Shown: positions 1 through 8,565 of the stretch, one piece after another
Position numbering within the stretch: position 1 is the stretch's first letter
Layout of the letters: each line of letters starts with the position of its first letter
Assembly: GCF_029255145.1 (NCBI RefSeq)
Contig: NZ_JAPUVQ010000027.1
Span: 1 to 64,000 of the forward strand
Direction: 5' to 3'
DNA length: 64,000 nt
Source of the DNA: Accumulibacter sp003538495
Lineage (GTDB): Bacteria; Pseudomonadota; Gammaproteobacteria; Burkholderiales; Rhodocyclaceae
Position numbers and translations under genes: made by a program
Notes under the pieces: generated by a model
The model's input: the letters and a program-made list of their open reading frames with translations, nothing else
The model's database searches: none
Told to the model about the DNA's origin: nothing

Positions 1-2
1 AA

Positions 3-119
3 TACCGCTTCAACCGCCGCTTCGACCTCAAGATCATCCTGCGACGCCTCATCCGTGCCGCCGCCACCACCGGCAAGCGCCCCGAGGTCTGGCTCCGGTT
101 GGCTGAAGCACAGCGCTAA
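3..119 (+). CDS. IS1595-family transposase, C-terminal fragment (cut by window edge)
   Basis: The reading frame is open from base 3 to the TAA at 117-119 and gives 38 residues that begin YRFNRRFDL and end RLAEAQR. That YRFNRRFDL...RL...AA...T...L..AE pattern is the usual C-terminus of ISXO2-like (IS1595-family) transposases. The rest of the gene lies outside the window, so I cannot tell whether the element is intact. No clear terminal inverted repeat can be called in the bases after the stop. Confidence 0.7.
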   Translation, partial: YRFNRRFDLKIILRRLIRAAATTGKRPEVWLRLAEAQR

Positions 120-592
120 TCAGGATTGGTGATGCCTTTCCCCGGTCAGGTAGAGTAGAGTCAAGGTTTCGCTGCGCGGGGCTGTCGCCCGCCTTGACCC
201 GGCTCCGTGCCGGCAATTTCCGTGCCCTGTATTTTTGGCTGCGCCAGATTTCCGCAGTTGTTGCCCGCTATTGCCACCTGACAGATGGTCGACAACTTCC
301 TCACCGGCGACGCTGCGGACGGCGGACCGAGCCAGATCCGAACGTCCTCGTCGGGCTGGTGTACAGGTCGCGCAGGGACCGCTATATTCTCCCACGCTGC
401 CACGGTGCAGCGCGGCTCGCTCGAATCGGGGTGCGCACAGCACTACTGGCCAACACCCAGTGAGCGGCGGATCGAGCGGACCGCAGCGGGCCTGGGAAAA
501 TGCGCAGGGCCGACTCAATCCCGCTCGCAGGACCGGTGGCCTTGCTTCCCCACCCATGCTGTCAGCGGCGCCCCGAAAACCATCACCACTCT
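120..592. other. Long intergenic stretch between transposase tail and ybjQ-like gene
   Basis: No convincing gene is seen. Several overlapping open frames exist on both strands, but none resembles a known protein and their composition (Arg/Ser/Pro-rich) is typical of shadow frames in GC-rich DNA. It probably holds the right end of the IS1595-type element and the promoter of the next gene. I cannot fix the element's terminus without the other end. Confidence 0.4.
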
Positions 593-601
593 GGAGCGGA
601 C

Positions 602-922
602 ATGCAAGTCACTACCACGCACCACATCGAAGGCAAGAAGATCACCCGCTACTACGGCGTCGTCGCCGGCGAAGCGATCCTCGGCGCCAACCTTTTCAAG
701 GATCTCTTCGCCGGCATCCGTGATCTGGTCGGCGGCAGGTCGGCGACCTACGAGAAAGAACTGCAGCGAGCGCGCGACATTGCGCTCCAGGAACTCCTGC
801 AGCGCGCCCAGGAGTTGGGCGCCAACGCCGTCGTCGGGGTGGACCTCGACTACCAGGTTCTGGGCCAGAGCAACGGCATGCTGATGGTCTCGGCCAGCGG
901 CACCGCCGTGCTGGTCGAGTAG
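602..922 (+). CDS. YbjQ/UPF0145 family heavy-metal-binding-domain protein
   Basis: A 106-residue cytosolic protein of the YbjQ (DUF74, UPF0145) family. The family features visible are GEAILGANLFKDLFAGIRDLVGGR in the first half (an N-terminal loop and amphipathic helix), a long helix of ARDIALQELLQRAQELGANA, and the closing GVDLDYQVL and SGTAV strands. Its length matches the roughly 105-residue family norm. The start was chosen at ATG 602 because GGAG lies at 593-596 and the family begins just there; a longer upstream frame exists but is not similar to the family. The biochemical role of the family is unknown. The 'heavy-metal-binding' name comes from the domain model and is not supported here by a Cys/His motif. 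The gene appears monocistronic. Confidence 0.85.
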   Translation: MQVTTTHHIEGKKITRYYGVVAGEAILGANLFKDLFAGIRDLVGGRSATYEKELQRARDIALQELLQRAQELGANAVVGVDLDYQVLGQSNGMLMVSASGTAVLVE

Positions 923-976
923 CGGCGCCAGTTCCCGCCGGAGCATTGGCCCGGACAAGGCTGGCCGAGACGCCAC

Positions 977-1381
977 CTACTTGCCGACCCCGGAAGTTGG
1001 GTCGACCTCCTTGCCGATCTGTTCAAACTCCGGGCGAATCTGGCTGGCGCCGCGGTAACGTGGCTGGATGTGCGCTTCCGGTGTCGGCGGCACATCGCGC
1101 GGCAGCACCGGCGCCACCAAAGCGGGTGGAGCGGGCGCAAAGCGCTGGCCATAGTTGCGCTCGTAGCGATCGAGAAAACGTCTCATCTGCTCGTAGTCCT
1201 GGCAGTTCAGCGGCGAGAGGCAGCGCCCGAACGCGTCGTAGGCGAACGGTGGCGGGAATGCCGCACCGTAGGGCGAAAACCAGGGTCCGATGACCACGTC
1301 GCCGCGGATCGCGAAGTTTCCCGCCAAGGCCTGGCCAGCCATCAAGGCAACTGCCGCGGCGAGGAACAGTGGCGTGCGCAT
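977..1381 (-). CDS. Small exported protein of unknown function
   Basis: A 134-residue product with a clear signal peptide: MRTPLFLAAAVALMAGQALA followed by GNFAI, with likely cleavage after ALA at residue 20. The mature part is Pro/Tyr/Arg-rich, has two cysteines (in RCLSPLNCQDYEQMRRFLDRYERNYG) that could form a disulfide, and ends in a low-complexity tail. I do not recognise the family. A periplasmic or envelope location is inferred from the signal peptide. It is transcribed away from the zinc-ribbon gene and has no operon partner. Confidence 0.6.
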   Translation of the reverse strand: MRTPLFLAAAVALMAGQALAGNFAIRGDVVIGPWFSPYGAAFPPPFAYDAFGRCLSPLNCQDYEQMRRFLDRYERNYGQRFAPAPPALVAPVLPRDVPPTPEAHIQPRYRGASQIRPEFEQIGKEVDPTSGVGK

Positions 1382-1618
1382 GACGGCGAGTGTAGCACTT
1401 CCGGAAAGCGCGACAGTCAGGACCCCGGCAGCAGAGTGGCGGCTCGCCGGCGATCAGCCCCTGGTGCGGCACTGACAAATTCATCCGGCGTTCGCGAAAA
1501 AACGCACAGACTTCCTCCGACACAGACCACAGTATCAACTCTCGGCCTTCACCGCCCGTCAGCCACCTGTCCATGGCGCCCCAAGCGGTGACCACCCCCC
1601 GGAGCCTCACGCCCTGCC

Positions 1619-2008
1619 ATGAAATGCCCTGGCTGTCGGTCGGAAGACACCCGCCGTTCGCGGCGGCGCGGCCTGCGGGAAGGGATGGCCCTGCGCCTGA
1701 AGAAGCAGGCGCCATTCCGCTGCCTGGCGTGCGGAATGCGCTTCGTCGCCCGGATCGAGGACAGCGACGCCCCTGCTTCGCCGCATTACGTATCCATTGC
1801 CGCCCTCCTTGGCCTGCGCGGTTGGGCAAGACGGGTTTTTACCGACCACCTGATCCTGGGTAGCCTGGGGACCGCCCTGCTGGTGACGCTAATTGGCCTG
1901 TTTTTCGCCGTCGCTCTTGGCTGGATACAACCGCGCTTCCTGCTTCCGGAAGCCAACCCGGAGCGCTTGCACTGGCCGATGGGCACCAGCAGCAAGTCAC
2001 CACGGTGA
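1619..2008 (+). CDS. Zinc-ribbon membrane protein of unknown function
   Basis: A 129-residue protein starting MKCPGC. An N-terminal CxxC (residues 3-6) and a second CxxC (CLAC, about residues 35-38) make a four-Cys zinc ribbon, separated by a highly basic stretch. One strong transmembrane helix follows (about residues 78-103, GSLGTALLVTLIGLFFAVALGWI). The design suggests a membrane-anchored zinc-ribbon protein with its ribbon in the cytoplasm. I recognise no specific family and no enzymatic motif. It is not clearly linked to its neighbours. Confidence 0.55.
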   Translation: MKCPGCRSEDTRRSRRRGLREGMALRLKKQAPFRCLACGMRFVARIEDSDAPASPHYVSIAALLGLRGWARRVFTDHLILGSLGTALLVTLIGLFFAVALGWIQPRFLLPEANPERLHWPMGTSSKSPR

Positions 2009-2173
2009 CACCTCGCAGAGCGACGGGGTCACGGTGGCGGGCGCTGCGTGCTCGAACCCGGCGCCGGTCGACCGCGCCGACGGCGGATCGAGTTGTCGCC
2101 CGGCGAAGCGAGTAGCGCGCGCCTGCGGGCTACCCTTGCCGCAAGAACAGCGAATACTGCAGCGTAGCAATTG

Positions 2174-2205
2174 TTGACTGGCGCGCCGTCGATCGGTGCT
2201 AGAAT
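2174..2205 (+). promoter_or_regulatory. Candidate extended -10 promoter for the Ala-rich lipoprotein gene
   Basis: A TGC-TAGAAT extended -10 lies at 2197-2205, about 85 nt before the ATG at 2290. A TTGACT at 2174-2179 is present, but the 20-nt spacer is too long for a standard sigma-70 pair. If functional it would rely on the extended -10, or on sigma-S. No further evidence. Confidence 0.35.
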
Positions 2206-2289
2206 TCCGGCCTGATCGAAATGCAAGCCGGTCAACCATTCTGCTTTTGGCTCGTTGTAGTCATTCCATTGTCGATAAGGAACTCCAAT

Positions 2290-2613
2290 ATGAAACAATC
2301 CCTGCTCGTTGCTGCGCTGCTCGCCCTTGCTCTTACCGCCTGTGGCAAGAAGGAAGAAGCTAAACCGGTTGCTGCGCCCGCTCCGGCCGCAGCTCCGGCC
2401 GCAGCTCCTGCCGAAGCGGCCAAGCCAGCCGAAACCGCTCCTGCCGCCGCTCCGGCCGATGCTGCCAAGCCGGCCAACGCCGCTGCTCCTGCTGCCGCTC
2501 CGGCCGATGCCGCCAAGCCGATGGACGCGGCTGCCATCGACAAGGCCAAGGACGTCGCTGGCGCTGCCGCCCAGGGCGCTGCCGACGCTGCCAAGGACGC
2601 AATGAAGAAGTAA
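2290..2613 (+). CDS. Alanine/proline-rich repeat lipoprotein
   Basis: A 107-residue predicted lipoprotein. MKQSLLVAALLALALTAC is a lipoprotein signal with lipobox LTAC, so Cys18 would be lipidated, and GKKEEAKP follows. The mature part is almost entirely Ala/Pro/Lys with imperfect repeats around AAPAAAPADAAKP, ending in an amphipathic Ala/Lys/Asp segment. The start has AAGGA at 2276-2280, 9 nt upstream; the longer open frame upstream is not needed. The sequence suggests a flexible envelope spacer, perhaps helical at its C-terminus. The low complexity prevents assignment to a function. A strong hairpin with flanking A and T runs follows directly. Confidence 0.7.
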   Translation: MKQSLLVAALLALALTACGKKEEAKPVAAPAPAAAPAAAPAEAAKPAETAPAAAPADAAKPANAAAPAAAPADAAKPMDAAAIDKAKDVAGAAAQGAADAAKDAMKK

Positions 2614-2631
2614 TCTCTCGAGCACCAGAAA

Positions 2632-2657
2632 AAAACCGGCGCAAGCCGGTTTTGTTT
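2632..2657. terminator. Bidirectional Rho-independent terminator
   Basis: A perfect inverted repeat, AAAACCGGC (2632-2640), loop GCAA, GCCGGTTTT (2645-2653), is followed by GTTTT. It is preceded by further A residues, so it can act on both strands. It sits between the convergent lipoprotein gene and the metallo-hydrolase gene and should end both transcripts. Confidence 0.85.
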
Positions 2658-2667
2658 TCGAAGCCGC

Positions 2668-3435
2668 TCAGCGCAGTTGCCGCCAGCCGAAACCACCCTC
2701 CTGGTCGGCGACGCCAATCCACTCGTCGCGACAACCCAGCGCTGAGGCGAGCGCCCTGGCCGCCAGGTCCGGCCGGTTGTTCTCGTGACTGAGGTGTGCC
2801 GCAACCAGATGTTGCAGGCGGGCGGTATCGACCTGACGCAGCAGCATCGCCGCCTGGCCATTTTCAAGGTGGCCGAAGCGCCCGCCGATCCGCTGTTTCA
2901 GCGCCGCCGGATAGCGCGACGCGGCGAGCAACGCGTGATCGTGATTGCACTCGAGCACCAGCGCGTCGCAGGCGCGCAGGACGTCAACGATATGCGGCGT
3001 GATCGACCCGGTATCGGTCAGCACACCAAGGCGGTGCTGACCGTCGGCAAACGCGTACTGCACCGGTTCACGCGCGTCGTGCGGAACCGGAAAGGGCGTC
3101 ACTTCAAGCTTGCCAATCGCAAAGGGCGTGTGACCGTCGATCAACCGACAATCAGGCAGGGCAGCAACGCCACGCGAAGCAACGGCATGCGTGCCGTGGG
3201 TGAGATAGACCGGGAGGCGATGACGGCGGGCGAAAGCGAAGACACCCCCGACATGGTCCCCATGTTCATGGGTGACCAGTACCGCGGCCAGTTCATCGGG
3301 AGCAGCACCAAGTCTGGCCAGCCTGGCGGTCGCCATCCTGGTCGAAAAACCACAGTCCACCATGACCTTCGTCTCGCCGGCATCGACAATCAGGGCGTTG
3401 CCCTGACTGCCACTGCCGAGCGATGCGAAACGCAT
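2668..3435 (-). CDS. MBL-fold metallo-hydrolase (YycJ/WalJ-like)
   Basis: A 255-residue metallo-beta-lactamase-fold hydrolase. It opens MRFASLGSGSQGNALIV and carries the signature THEHGDH (about residues 55-61), which supplies the metal-binding His and Asp. Later metal ligands are expected around the SITPHIV, LECNHD and HLSHENN segments. The SGSQGNA opening and HENNxPD ending are typical of the YycJ/WalJ group, which includes single-strand exonuclease-like enzymes. The start is ATG 3435, overlapping the bamC stop as TGATG; a GTG at 3438 would give the alternative GTGA overlap. It is the last gene of dapA-bamC-MBL, so translation is probably coupled to bamC. The true substrate cannot be read from the sequence. 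Confidence 0.85.
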   Translation of the reverse strand: MRFASLGSGSQGNALIVDAGETKVMVDCGFSTRMATARLARLGAAPDELAAVLVTHEHGDHVGGVFAFARRHRLPVYLTHGTHAVASRGVAALPDCRLIDGHTPFAIGKLEVTPFPVPHDAREPVQYAFADGQHRLGVLTDTGSITPHIVDVLRACDALVLECNHDHALLAASRYPAALKQRIGGRFGHLENGQAAMLLRQVDTARLQHLVAAHLSHENNRPDLAARALASALGCRDEWIGVADQEGGFGWRQLR

Positions 3436-4598
3436 CACTTCAACTGATCGTAGAGCAGATTGAGAATCTTCTTCGAGGTCTCGGACCGGTCAACGCCGCC
3501 CTCTACCGTAAGCACCTGCACGGTCGACTGGGGACCGGAATCCTTGACAAAGATACGGTACTGGATCTTCTGTTTGTCAGTGGAACTTCCCTTGAAGGGA
3601 TTCAGCCTGGCAAAGAAGCCGTCTTCCTGCTTCTCGTTGTCGACTTCCGGATCGACATAGCGGACGAAGTACAGGCCCCTGGAGCGATCGCGGTCGACGA
3701 CGGTGAAGCCGACACGATCGAGCGCCAGGCCCACTCGACGCCACGCTCGATCGAAGGGCTCGTCAACTTCCAGCGTACCGGCACCGTCGGCGCCGCGCGA
3801 CAGCTTCGCGCGCTCAAGGGGTTTTGCCTTGGCCTCCTGCAGCGCTGCGGTGGCACGCTTCTCATCGCTGCCCAGGCGAATCATCAGACGACGCAGCATC
3901 TCGGCTTCAAGCTCCGGATCCGCCGGACGCGGCTGCCACTTGGTCTGATCCTTGCCTTCGGAAATGAAGATCTCGTACATCCCGCGATGGCTGATGAAGA
4001 TGTCGGTCGTCCCCGGCGTAGTCCCCGGTTCCAGGCGCGTCCGGAACTTGTCGCGCTCGGCAGTCGAGTAGACCGAGTCGATGACCTTGCCGAGGATGTT
4101 GCGTATGAAATCCTGCGGGATCTTGGCGCGGTTTTCCGCCCAGTCCGTTTCCATCACGCCGGCGTCCGGCAACTCCAGCTTGATCAGAAACCCGGTCTCC
4201 TGCCAGAAGTCCTTGACTGGCCCCCAGAACTTGTCTGGGGTGCCCTTGACGACCAGCCAGCGTTCGTTGCCCGCGCGCTCGATACGGGCGTTGTCAACCT
4301 CCGGCAGGACGTCGCTCTTCTGCTGTGCTCTGGCCTGTGGCGAGCGCTCGGCGGCGTACGCCGAGTATGTGGCGGTGCCCTTGCCGCCACCGGTCTCGGG
4401 AACCGCATAACGGTCATCGCGCGTCGGCGAGGTCAGGTCGGGAGGTATCTCGAGCGTCGGCACCCGGTTGGCGGACGCCGACTTGTAGTCGATCTTCTTG
4501 GATTCCAGCACCGACCCACTGCAGGCGCCAAGCAACACCGGCAGCACGATGACGGTAAGTCGGCAGCGCGAAACGACCGGACTCATAAGCCTGCCCAT
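3435..4598 (-). CDS. bamC: Outer membrane protein assembly factor BamC (NlpB) lipoprotein
   Basis: A 387-residue lipoprotein of the BAM complex, which inserts beta-barrel proteins into the outer membrane. The signal has lipobox LGAC (Cys near residue 26) and is followed by the typical unstructured BamC N-terminus (KIDYKSAS...VPTLEIPPDLTSP), which in E. coli contacts BamD. Two helix-grip domains follow, one around residues 110-220 and one around 250-387. The gene follows dapA with no gap (ATG comes right after the dapA TGA), as in E. coli dapA-bamC; a second ATG four codons in could be the real start. It overlaps the downstream hydrolase. Confidence 0.9.
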   Translation of the reverse strand: MGRLMSPVVSRCRLTVIVLPVLLGACSGSVLESKKIDYKSASANRVPTLEIPPDLTSPTRDDRYAVPETGGGKGTATYSAYAAERSPQARAQQKSDVLPEVDNARIERAGNERWLVVKGTPDKFWGPVKDFWQETGFLIKLELPDAGVMETDWAENRAKIPQDFIRNILGKVIDSVYSTAERDKFRTRLEPGTTPGTTDIFISHRGMYEIFISEGKDQTKWQPRPADPELEAEMLRRLMIRLGSDEKRATAALQEAKAKPLERAKLSRGADGAGTLEVDEPFDRAWRRVGLALDRVGFTVVDRDRSRGLYFVRYVDPEVDNEKQEDGFFARLNPFKGSSTDKQKIQYRIFVKDSGPQSTVQVLTVEGGVDRSETSKKILNLLYDQLK

Positions 4599-5483
4599 TC
4601 AGGCGACCAGGCCAGCCTGGCGCATCGCGGCACGGACCTGCGCGTGACAATCCGCCGACAGCGGCGTCAGTGGCAGGCGCAAACCGCTCTCGATCAGGCC
4701 CAGCTGCTGGCACGCCCACTTGACGGGAATCGGGTTCGCCTCGCAGAACAGCTGGCGGTGCAGCCCGAGCAGGCGAGCATGCAGCTCGCGCGCGACGACC
4801 GCGTCGCCATTGATTGCCGCCACGCACATTTCGTGCATCAACCGCGGCGCGACATTGGCGACCACCGAGATGTCGCCCTTGGCACCCATCAGGATCAACG
4901 CACAGGCACTCGCGTCATCGCCGCTGTAAACGGCAAAACCATCCGGGGCACGAGCGATCAGGTCGGTGCCGCGCTCGATGCTGCCGGTGGCATCCTTGAT
5001 CCCGACAATGTTGGGAATTTCCGCCAGCCGCAGCGCGGTATCGTTGGCCATATCGGCGACCGTCCGGCCCGGCACGTTGTACAGGATGACGGGGATGTCG
5101 ACCGCTTCGGCAATCGCCTTGAAATGGCGATAGAGGCCTTCCTGCGTCGGCTTGTTGTAATACGGGACCACCGACAGCGCCGCGTTGGCGCCGGCCTGTC
5201 TGGCGAAACGGGTCAGCGCGATCGCTTCGGCGGTCGAATTGGCGCCGGTTCCTGCGATTACCGGGATCCGGCCTGCCGCCTGATCGACCGTGACCCGGAT
5301 CAGTTCGCAGTGTTCGTCGACGTTGACCGTCGGCGACTCGCCGGTGGTGCCGACGATCACGATGGCGTCGGTCCCTTCCCGCACGTGAAAATCGACCAGC
5401 CGGCGCAGACCGGGCAGGTCCAGGCTTCCGTCCTCGTGCATCGGGGTAACGATCGCGACGATCGATCCAGTAATCATGGTCAT
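4599..5483 (-). CDS. dapA: 4-hydroxy-tetrahydrodipicolinate synthase
   Basis: Class I aldolase that condenses pyruvate with aspartate semialdehyde, the first committed step of lysine and meso-diaminopimelate synthesis. The protein starts MTMITGSIVAIVTPM and has the GTTGESPT substrate loop, the YNVPGRT motif with the catalytic Tyr, and GIKDATG with the Schiff-base Lys. With the ATG at 5483 the length is 294 residues; an ATG at 5477 gives the classical 292. Neither has a strong ribosome site, and the open frame extends 13 codons further up. First gene of dapA-bamC-hydrolase. Confidence 0.93.
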   Translation of the reverse strand: MTMITGSIVAIVTPMHEDGSLDLPGLRRLVDFHVREGTDAIVIVGTTGESPTVNVDEHCELIRVTVDQAAGRIPVIAGTGANSTAEAIALTRFARQAGANAALSVVPYYNKPTQEGLYRHFKAIAEAVDIPVILYNVPGRTVADMANDTALRLAEIPNIVGIKDATGSIERGTDLIARAPDGFAVYSGDDASACALILMGAKGDISVVANVAPRLMHEMCVAAINGDAVVARELHARLLGLHRQLFCEANPIPVKWACQQLGLIESGLRLPLTPLSADCHAQVRAAMRQAGLVA

Positions 5484-5618
5484 GGGTAGGCGCCCGTGAA
5501 TTGGCCGAAAGGCTTCGGCCATGCAATGTCAAGCCTGGAATTTTAACCGAAGCCGGGTGCCTTGACCATGCCGGTGAGCGAAGAATGGTACGGGCTGAAG
5601 ACGGTGAAACGAAGGGCC

Positions 5619-6545
5619 TCAGAAGTCGGCCAGCACGCGCAGATGAGCCACCACGCTGCGCGCCAGCGCCGACAGCGAGTAGCCACCTTCGAGCATCGAC
5701 ACGATCCGTTTCTGCGCGAACTCGTCGGCAAGCTCGGTCAGCTGACCGGTCACCCAGGCGTAGTCCTTCTCGAGCAGCCGCAAGCCGCCCATCTCGTCCT
5801 CGTAATGGGCGTCGAAGCCCGCCGAAACCAGAATCATTTCCGGCTGGAATTCACGCAGGCGCGGCATCCACAGTTCTCTGACCACGTTGCGGAACTCCTC
5901 ACCGTCCGTATCCCTGGCCAGGGGCACGTTGAGCATGTTCGGCGCCGGGTTTTCAGTGCCGCTGTAGGGATAAAAAGGGTGCTGGAAGGTGCTAACCATC
6001 AGTACCCGCTGGTCGCCCTTGAAACAGTCCTCGGTGCCATTGCCGTGGTGCACGTCGAAATCGACCACTGCCACGCGCGACAGCTTGTGCGCGACCAGCG
6101 CATGCGCCGCCGCAACGGCAATGTTGTTGAAGAAGCAGAAGCCCATCGCCGCTGCGCGCTCGGCATGATGACCGGGCGGACGTACGGCACAGAAAGCGTT
6201 CTGCGCCTTGCCGGCCATCACCAGATCCACCGCCAGCACCCCGGCCCCGGCAGCGCGCAAGGCCGCCGTCCAGGTGTGCCGGTTCATCGCCGTATCCGGG
6301 TCGAGGTGAACGATTCCCAGCTCCGGCGAGGCGCGCTTCACACGTTCCAGATGGGCGGCAGAATGGACTCGCCGGAGCTGTTCGAAGGTGGCCAGCGGCG
6401 CATCGTGATAGGCAAAATACGAATCCAGCCCTTGCGCAATCATGTGATCGCTGATCGCGGTCAGGCGCTCCGGAGACTCCGGGTGATACGAACCCATGTC
6501 GTGCAGCTGGCAGTCACGGTGGGTAATGAACGCGGTGCTGGTCAC
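5619..6545 (-). CDS. Histone deacetylase family protein (deacetylase-like amidohydrolase)
   Basis: A 308-residue zinc-dependent amidohydrolase of the histone deacetylase/acetoin-utilisation/acetylpolyamine hydrolase superfamily. The active-site elements are all present: RPPGHHAE (catalytic His pair, about residues 128-135), DFDVHHGNGTED (zinc ligands Asp and His), SAGFDAH (third zinc ligand region) and a Gly-rich EGGYS near the end. Bacterial members deacetylate small amines or proteins, but the substrate here is unknown. It stands alone, transcribed away from the MoxR gene with a short divergent spacer of about 110 nt that probably holds both promoters. Confidence 0.88.
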   Translation of the reverse strand: MTSTAFITHRDCQLHDMGSYHPESPERLTAISDHMIAQGLDSYFAYHDAPLATFEQLRRVHSAAHLERVKRASPELGIVHLDPDTAMNRHTWTAALRAAGAGVLAVDLVMAGKAQNAFCAVRPPGHHAERAAAMGFCFFNNIAVAAAHALVAHKLSRVAVVDFDVHHGNGTEDCFKGDQRVLMVSTFQHPFYPYSGTENPAPNMLNVPLARDTDGEEFRNVVRELWMPRLREFQPEMILVSAGFDAHYEDEMGGLRLLEKDYAWVTGQLTELADEFAQKRIVSMLEGGYSLSALARSVVAHLRVLADF

Positions 6546-6655
6546 TGGTGCCTTTCTGCCGCGACTGGAGGCCGCCAGGGGCGCCAGAATCCGCGGGAAA
6601 TCGAGTTGTCCGTTAATGGTTTATTATCGTCCCAATTGCGCTCCTACGACAACCC

Positions 6656-7582
6656 ATGCCGCCAGCCAACCGACCATCCCCGATTGGGGGAATCCTTGCC
6701 GCCGCCGACCAGGTCATTCTCGGCAAGAGCCGGCAGACGCGACTGGCCTTGTGCTGCCTGCTGGCCAAAGGCCACCTGCTGATCGAAGACCTGCCCGGCG
6801 TCGGCAAGACGACGCTCGCCCATACGCTGGCTCGGCTGCTCGGTTTCCAGTTCGCGCGCGTCCAGTTCACCAGCGACATGCTGCCGGCAGACGTTCTAGG
6901 AGTCTCGATTTTTGACCGCGAGCACAGCAACTTCAGGTTCCTGCCCGGACCGGTCTTCTCGCAGGTGCTGCTGGCTGACGAAATCAACCGTGCAACGCCA
7001 AAGACGCAGAGTGCCCTGCTTGAAGCGATGGAAGAGGGGCAGGTGACGACCGAGGGCGAGACCCGGCCACTGCCGCAACCATTCTTTGTGATTGCCACGC
7101 AGAATCCATCGACCCAGGTCGGCACATTCCCCTTGCCCGAGTCCCAACTCGATCGCTTCCTGATGCGCATCGAACTCGGATACCCGGACCACGACGCCGA
7201 ACGATTGCTGCTGGAAAGCGGTGGCCGACGCGACCGGCTGCCAACTCTCGCCGCCCGTCTGGCACCGGAGGACTTCGCTGCCCTGCAACAACAGGCGGCA
7301 GCGGTGCACGCCTCGCCGGCACTGCTCGACTACCTGCAACTGCTGGTCGAGGCCACCCGCAATGATCCGCGCCTGGTGCACGGGCTCAGCCCGCGCGCCG
7401 CCCTGTCGTTGCTGGCGGCTGCGCGTACCTGGGCGTTTACCGACGGCCGCCAGATGGTGCTGCCGGAAGATGTGCAGGCGGTGCTGCCGGCTGTTGCCTG
7501 CCACCGGCTGCGTCTGGTCAGCGGCAGCCATGCGGGCGCAGCAGATATCGACACCCTGATTCGCGCCGTTCCGCTCGCCTGA
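6656..7582 (+). CDS. MoxR-family AAA+ ATPase
   Basis: A 308-residue AAA+ ATPase of the MoxR group. Walker A is GVGKTTLA (about residues 50-57), Walker B and the following helix are LLADEINRATPKTQSALLEAMEE, sensor 1 is in ATQNPSTQVGTFPLPESQLDRF, and a C-terminal lid domain contains GLSPRAALSLL. MoxR proteins act as chaperones that mature or insert partner proteins, typically those encoded beside them. The next gene (DUF58) overlaps its stop as TGATG, and the transglutaminase follows, which is the standard MoxR-DUF58-TgpA trio. Confidence 0.92.
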   Translation: MPPANRPSPIGGILAAADQVILGKSRQTRLALCCLLAKGHLLIEDLPGVGKTTLAHTLARLLGFQFARVQFTSDMLPADVLGVSIFDREHSNFRFLPGPVFSQVLLADEINRATPKTQSALLEAMEEGQVTTEGETRPLPQPFFVIATQNPSTQVGTFPLPESQLDRFLMRIELGYPDHDAERLLLESGGRRDRLPTLAARLAPEDFAALQQQAAAVHASPALLDYLQLLVEATRNDPRLVHGLSPRAALSLLAAARTWAFTDGRQMVLPEDVQAVLPAVACHRLRLVSGSHAGAADIDTLIRAVPLA

Positions 7583-8565
7583 TGCCGGCCCCGACCTCCC
7601 TCCAGCGCTGGCTTTTTCGGCTGGCGCGTGACCAGCAGCTACCGATCGTCCTCGGCCAACGGCGGATCTTCATCGTGCCGACGGGTGCCGGCTTCGTTTT
7701 CGCGATTGTTCTCGTAGTGATGATGGTCGGGGCGATCAACTACAACCTCGGTCTCGGCCACGCGCTGATCTTTCTGCTCGCCGGACTCGGCATCGTCGCC
7801 ATGGTCCATACCTTCAACAACCTGTTCGGCCTGCGGCTGACGCCGGGGCGCGCAGCATCCGTATTCGCCGGCGATCTGGCGCGCTTTCCGCTGCAACTCG
7901 AAAACGCCCGCCGGCAACCGCGTCGCGCGCTCGACTTCTCGTTCGCCGGGCAGCCGGTCGCGAGCATCGACCTGCCGGCCGAAGGACTCGCGACGGTCGC
8001 CATCCCCTACGGCACGCGCTGCCGTGGCCGCCTCGACCCGGGTCGGATCACGCTCTCCTCGCGCTTTCCGATCGGGCTGTTCCGCGCCTGGAGCTATCCC
8101 CACCCGGACTGGTCGTGCGTAGTCTATCCGAAGCCGCTGCGCACACCCCTGCCAAGGCCACCGGCGGCGCTCGACACCGACGATCTCCAGGGCGACAACG
8201 GACAGGAAGATTTTGCCGGTTTGCGGCCCCGCCAGAGCGGCGACCCGACCCGTCACATCGCGTGGAAAGCGGTAGCCCGCCGACCCGACGACCAGCCGCA
8301 TCTGGTCAAGCAGTTCGCCGGCGGCGCGACCGCCGAACTGTCGCTCGACTGGTTGCTGACCCCGACCGACGGCGGCCCTGAAAACCGCCTGTCGATCCTC
8401 GCCGGCTGGGTCATCAGCGCCGACGAGCAGCAAGCCCGCTATGGGCTGAAGCTGCCGGGAAGACAGATCGCTCCCGGCCACGGCGATCGGCATCGGGAGC
8501 ACTGCCTGCGGACTCTGGCGCTCTATGGCGACAGCGGTGAGCACAAGGTTCCAGGCCAGCTCTAG
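7582..8565 (+). CDS. DUF58 domain membrane protein
   Basis: A 327-residue protein with two hydrophobic helices near the N-terminus (about residues 35-75) and a C-terminal cytoplasmic DUF58 domain. The family hallmark GLRPRQSGDPTRHIAWKAVA is near residues 214-233. DUF58 proteins are related to von Willebrand factor A-type folds and pair with MoxR ATPases. The start codon overlaps the moxR stop, which suggests coupled translation. The function is unproven, but the context is an envelope or peptide-processing assembly with the TgpA-like protein downstream. Confidence 0.88.
   Translation: MPAPTSLQRWLFRLARDQQLPIVLGQRRIFIVPTGAGFVFAIVLVVMMVGAINYNLGLGHALIFLLAGLGIVAMVHTFNNLFGLRLTPGRAASVFAGDLARFPLQLENARRQPRRALDFSFAGQPVASIDLPAEGLATVAIPYGTRCRGRLDPGRITLSSRFPIGLFRAWSYPHPDWSCVVYPKPLRTPLPRPPAALDTDDLQGDNGQEDFAGLRPRQSGDPTRHIAWKAVARRPDDQPHLVKQFAGGATAELSLDWLLTPTDGGPENRLSILAGWVISADEQQARYGLKLPGRQIAPGHGDRHREHCLRTLALYGDSGEHKVPGQL

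Noticed and set aside
3423..5489. A 688-codon open frame on the plus strand
   Set aside because: It lies antisense to dapA and bamC, whose minus-strand products are clear. Its product has no family features and is a shadow of GC-rich codon use.
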